Shown here in pieces: positions 60,537 through 64,000 of a stretch of 64,000 nucleotides of DNA (its first letter is position 1; the number at the start of each line of letters is the position of its first letter). The stretch lies in the NCBI RefSeq assembly GCF_014650775.1, contig NZ_BMVP01000004.1:538372-602371 (forward strand). The letters run 5' to 3'. This stretch comes from Streptomyces cirratus. GTDB lineage: Bacteria; Actinomycetota; Actinomycetes; Streptomycetales; Streptomycetaceae. Below the pieces are notes generated by a model that ran no database searches, was not told the DNA's origin, and saw only the letters and a program-made list of their open reading frames with translations. The position numbers and the translations under genes were made by a program.

Positions 60537-61982
60537 ATGACCACCGCGCAGTTGCACGTATTGCCCCTGACCAGAGCCACGCAGCCCACGCCGGCGACAT
60601 CCGGAGCCACGCCGGTGGTGCCCGCAGCCGCACCGGTGTCGCCCGAGTCCTCGCAGGTGGGCGCCCTGATACGAGGGCACCGGCTGCGGATCGGGCTCAC
60701 CCAGCGGGAACTGGCCGACCTGTCCACGATCAGCGTGCGGGCCATCCGCGACCTGGAGCAGGGCAAGGCGCGACGGCCCCGGCCCGACACGGTGCGGCTG
60801 ATGGCCGACGCCCTGCGGCTGGGCTCGCGGGCCCGGTCGGCGCTGGAGGCAGCGGCCCAGCAGGGCCGGGCGAGCGGTCACGGCCTGGCCGAACCGCCGG
60901 CCCCGCCGACCGCGCTGCACGCGGTGGTGGGCCGCGAGGCGGAAATCTCGGTACTCACAGGCGAGTTGGGCTCCGGATCGGAGCGGCTGGTGCACGTGGT
61001 GGGGCTGACCGGGATGGGCAAGACCCGGCTGGCGCTCGAAGTCGCCGACCGGCTGCACGCCACCGGGGTGCCGGTGCTGTGGCACGCCTTCCAGGGCGCG
61101 AGCGCCGACCACCTCGGCCCGGACGAGGGCCCGTGGTCGGCGCGGGTGGCGGCTGTGGCATCGGCCCTGTACCCGACGGCACCCGGAGGGACGGCGGGTG
61201 AGGGCGGGGACGCGATGGCCCTCCTTGCCGAACTGCTCGGCGACCAGCCGGCGTTGCTGGTGCTGGACGGGGCGCCGGCCGGGCCGCCGGGGTTCGAGCG
61301 GCTGACCGGACTGCTGCGCTCCTGCCCGGGGCTGCGCCTGCTCGTCACCTCCGACCAGCCGTGGCGGGTACCGGGCGAGCGGATCTTCCTGCTGTCCCCG
61401 CTGGAGATACCGGCCGAGGACGCCGCCGATACCGCCCTGGAGAACGCCGCCGACGACATCGCCGCTCCGGCCTCCGTACAGGTCTTCCTGGGGCATCTGC
61501 GCCGGGTGAGGCCGGAGTTCGTTCCCGGGCCGGTCGACCTGCGGTTCGCGGCGCGGGTGTGCCGCGGCCTCGACGGGCATCCGGGGGCGCTGGCCGCAGC
61601 GGCGTCCTGGCTGGTGGTGTGCGACCTGCCCGCGCTGTGCGACGGCCTCGACGCGAACCCCACGGCGCTGCTCGACCACCTCGGCGGGGGCGAGGGGGCG
61701 GAGGACTTCCGCAGGGCGCTGCGCCTGCGGCTCGGTCGGCTGCCCGAGGACGCGTCCACGCTGCTGGACGCCCTGTGCGACCACCCTGCGGCGGGGTTCG
61801 AGCTCACCGATGTCACCGCGCTGACCGGGCGGAGCCTGCCCGAGTGCGGGCGGATGCTGCGAGAACTGCTGCTGGCCGGCGCGGTCCGGGCGACCCACGA
61901 GGGCGGCGGCTCCCGGTTCCGCGTACTCGCTCTGGTGCGCGCCGTGTGCCGGGGGCGGGCCGTGACTGCCGCCCGGGCGTGA
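60537..61982 (+). CDS. XRE helix-turn-helix regulator with P-loop ATPase domain
   Basis: A 481-residue regulator. After a 35-residue Thr/Pro-rich head, an XRE helix-turn-helix spans about 41-95 (IGLTQRELADLSTISVRAIR, DLEQGKARRPRPDTVRLMAD). A P-loop NTPase follows, with GLTGMGKTRLALEVA (G156-T163) and ALLVLDGAPAGP as Walker B-like strand, then a winged-helix-like end. It has the LuxR/SARP-associated AfsR-like ATPase layout but no TPR tail. It lies between the SARP and NRPS genes and is probably a second pathway-specific regulator. Confidence 0.85.
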   Translation: MTTAQLHVLPLTRATQPTPATSGATPVVPAAAPVSPESSQVGALIRGHRLRIGLTQRELADLSTISVRAIRDLEQGKARRPRPDTVRLMADALRLGSRARSALEAAAQQGRASGHGLAEPPAPPTALHAVVGREAEISVLTGELGSGSERLVHVVGLTGMGKTRLALEVADRLHATGVPVLWHAFQGASADHLGPDEGPWSARVAAVASALYPTAPGGTAGEGGDAMALLAELLGDQPALLVLDGAPAGPPGFERLTGLLRSCPGLRLLVTSDQPWRVPGERIFLLSPLEIPAEDAADTALENAADDIAAPASVQVFLGHLRRVRPEFVPGPVDLRFAARVCRGLDGHPGALAAAASWLVVCDLPALCDGLDANPTALLDHLGGGEGAEDFRRALRLRLGRLPEDASTLLDALCDHPAAGFELTDVTALTGRSLPECGRMLRELLLAGAVRATHEGGGSRFRVLALVRAVCRGRAVTAARA

Positions 61983-62140
61983 ACTGCTTCCGGAGTGCCG
62001 GAGCAACTGCCGCCGGGGCCGCTGGCCCGCGGGTTGGATGACGTACAGCCGCAAGGACGGCCGGGCCCCCGCGAAACGCGGCCGCCCGGCCCGCCCACCC
62101 CTCCCATCACGCCGCAGAAACGATTCCGAGGAGCCCTCGC

Positions 62141-64000
62141 ATGTCCCCCAACGCGTCCCCACAGGGCACCGCGCACCGGCCGGCCGCTGTGCGGCTGCCC
62201 CTGTCGGCGGCGCAGCGCGACATCTGGATGGCCGACGGCCTCGACACGTCGGGCTGCCGCTACAACATCGGGGAGTACCGGGAGATCCTGGGCGCACTCG
62301 ATCCCGGGCTCTTCGCCCGCTGCTGGTACCAACTGGCGCGTGAAGCAGACGTGTTGCGCATCAGGGGTACGGGCTCGGACGAGGACGGCGGCCTGTGGCA
62401 GGAGCTGTGGGCGGAGCCGGGTGAGCGGGAACTGCAAGTGCTCGACCTCAGTGGCGAGGAGGACCCGGCCGCGGCGGCGCGCGCCTGGATGCGGACCGAA
62501 CTGGCGCGGCCGTTCGACCTGACGGCGGGCTGGCTGACCCGGCACGTGCTGATCAGGGCGGGTACGGGTGCGGCCGGCGAGGAGCGGTGGTTCTACTTCC
62601 ACGCCTTCCACCACCTGGCGATCGACGGCATGGGCGTGGCGCTGCTCGACCAGCGCCTGGTGGAGCTGTACGAGCAGGCGTCGGCGGACGAGCCGTGGGG
62701 GCCGAGCCCCTTCGGGACGCTGGCCGACGTGCTGGCGGAGGACGACGCCTACCGCGCCTCCCCCGAGGGGGCCGAGGACCGCGCGCACTGGGCGGCTCAC
62801 CTCGCCGACCTGCCGCCCACCCCCCGCCTCGCGGAGGGGCGGACCGGTCGTCCGGCCGCCGGTGAACTGCCCTTCGTCCGGCGGACGGTGGTGCTGGAGC
62901 CGGTGCGGGCGGAGCGGTTGAAGGAAGTCGCCCGTGCGCACCGCACGCCGTGGACGATGCTGATGATCACGCTCGTGGCGGCCTACGTGCACCGGGTCAG
63001 CGGAAGCCCCGAGCTGGCACTGGGCCTCCCGGTGACCGGCCGCCGCACCGAACTCGCCCGCCGCACCCCGGGCATGCTGTCGAACGTCGTACCGCTGCGG
63101 CTCCGGGTCGATGCGGACGCGACTTCGGCCGGGCTGCTGGCCGCGGTGGTCGCCGAGACGCGCCAGGGCCTGCGGCACCAGCGGACGCGGTACGAGGACG
63201 TCTGCCGCGACCTGGGTCTGGCGGAGACCGAGCGGCGGATCACGGCGCCGCTGGTCAACATCATGGCGTTCACGCCCGGCATGCGGTTCTGCGGGTTTCC
63301 CACCACACAGCACAACTTGAGCAACGGGCCGGTGGAGGACCTGGCGGTCGGCGTGTACGACCTCGGGCCGGAGGGCGGACTGCGCGTCGACTTCGACGCG
63401 GCGCCCGAGGTGTGTGACATCGCGGCGGTCGCGAGCCACCAGGACCGGTTCGTCCGGTTCGCCGAACAGGTCCTCGATCACTTCGAACTCCCGCTGTCCG
63501 GAGTTCGGTTGCTTGGTCCGGACGAGCGGCGGCAGGTGCTGGAGGAGTGGACGGGGGCCCGCCGGGAGGTCGGCCGGCTGACGCTGACGGACCGCTTCGA
63601 GGAGCAGGCCCGGCTCCGCCCCGGGGCGCGGGCGGTCGTCTTCGAGGGGCGGGAACTGTCCTACGGGGAGCTGAACGAGCGCGCCAACCGGCTCGCCCGG
63701 CACCTCACCGAAGCCGGACTGGGCCGTGGTGACCTCGCCGGGATCCTGCTGGACCGCGGCATCGACTTCGCCATCGCCCTGCTCGCCGTCGTCAAGACCG
63801 GCGCCGGCTACGCACTGCTGGACCCCGAGTTCCCCGACGGGCGCCTGGCCGGTACGGCAGCCGATGCGGGGCTCCGGCTGCTGGTGACCGACGGACGTCA
63901 CCGGGCCAGGGTGACCGGGCCTTGGCGAACGGTGATCGTCGACGCGGAACGGGAGCTGATCGCGGACCGCGACCCGGCCGATCTCGGCATCGAGCTGTCG
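62141..64000 (+). CDS. Non-ribosomal peptide synthetase, N-terminal part (3' end outside window)
   Basis: The first 620 residues of an NRPS; the frame is open to the window edge. Residues about 20-450 form a condensation domain: LPLSAAQRDIWMADGLD opens it and the catalytic HHLAIDG lies at H157-G163. The opening resembles EntF-like C domains, and no upstream carrier domain is visible in this gene, so it probably accepts a starter unit or a partner protein's chain. The adenylation domain begins near residue 480 (LTDRFEEQARLRPGARAVVF) and has LLDPEFPDGRLAGTA (A2-like). The specificity residues are not in the window. GGAG precedes the ATG. Confidence 0.92.
   Translation, partial: MSPNASPQGTAHRPAAVRLPLSAAQRDIWMADGLDTSGCRYNIGEYREILGALDPGLFARCWYQLAREADVLRIRGTGSDEDGGLWQELWAEPGERELQVLDLSGEEDPAAAARAWMRTELARPFDLTAGWLTRHVLIRAGTGAAGEERWFYFHAFHHLAIDGMGVALLDQRLVELYEQASADEPWGPSPFGTLADVLAEDDAYRASPEGAEDRAHWAAHLADLPPTPRLAEGRTGRPAAGELPFVRRTVVLEPVRAERLKEVARAHRTPWTMLMITLVAAYVHRVSGSPELALGLPVTGRRTELARRTPGMLSNVVPLRLRVDADATSAGLLAAVVAETRQGLRHQRTRYEDVCRDLGLAETERRITAPLVNIMAFTPGMRFCGFPTTQHNLSNGPVEDLAVGVYDLGPEGGLRVDFDAAPEVCDIAAVASHQDRFVRFAEQVLDHFELPLSGVRLLGPDERRQVLEEWTGARREVGRLTLTDRFEEQARLRPGARAVVFEGRELSYGELNERANRLARHLTEAGLGRGDLAGILLDRGIDFAIALLAVVKTGAGYALLDPEFPDGRLAGTAADAGLRLLVTDGRHRARVTGPWRTVIVDAERELIADRDPADLGIELS

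Overview
The window is high-GC actinobacterial DNA, almost certainly from a Streptomyces chromosome. Codon third positions are strongly G/C, GTG and TTG starts are common, and genes lie in short operons separated by long GC-rich hairpins. Several families are typical of streptomycetes: WhiJ-like XRE regulator with a DUF397 partner, SARP regulator with NB-ARC and TPR, DUF574 methyltransferase, SpoIIE/PP2C phosphatase with an HATPase domain, LAxTG surface protein. I see no rRNA, tRNA, CRISPR array, transposase or phage integrase. The genus is inferred from gene content.

Layout. (1) 1-9.9 kb: the start of a secreted GH20 hexosaminidase (cut by the left edge), a GlcG/HbpS-like protein and an MFS exporter facing a MarR regulator; an ECF sigma-factor operon with a sortase-type surface protein; a broken GT2 glycosyltransferase; MocR, EamA, AraC and methyltransferase genes. 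(2) 9.9-18.2 kb: a GH101 endo-alpha-N-acetylgalactosaminidase, YbjQ, DUF574, an NmrA-like reductase, a WhiJ/DUF397 pair and a secreted SH3-like protein whose domain is split by an expanding NDGR repeat. (3) 18.2-20.8 kb: an RNA-repair operon made of a T4-Rnl1-like RNA ligase, a T4-type polynucleotide kinase-phosphatase and a small NYN/PIN-like protein. This is the most interesting candidate system.

(4) 20.9-43.8 kb: a mixed stress, redox and detoxification region. It holds AlkB-like dioxygenase, TehA-like transporter, YbdK, CsbD, an MFS symporter, isochorismatase-type hydrolase, a ThDP enzyme, class II amidotransferase, a haem-oxygenase-fold protein coupled to an NPPY methyltransferase, zinc alcohol dehydrogenase, epimerase, HAD phosphatase, a CYP152-type P450, CDGSH protein, SDR, two paralogous hypothetical proteins, YnfA and DUF72. 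(5) 43.9-56.4 kb: a YfhO-like membrane protein, an MFS exporter with two palindromic operators, a multidomain PP2C phosphatase, an Lrp regulator facing an amino-acid exporter and aminotransferase pair, and a long-form GAPDH.

(6) 56.4-64 kb: the left edge of a non-ribosomal peptide cluster. A SnoaL-like protein, a 1107-residue SARP regulator, a 58-residue secreted peptide and an XRE/P-loop regulator precede an NRPS that opens with condensation and adenylation domains and runs off the right edge. A 22-bp direct-repeat motif occurs once upstream of the SARP gene and once in the peptide/XRE divergent region, which suggests shared control.

Several tandem repeats sit at gene ends or inside genes, and two reading frames look freshly damaged: an 11-bp duplication in the glycosyltransferase and a lost stop codon at 37.8 kb. 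Sequencing or assembly error cannot be excluded for either without other strains or raw reads.
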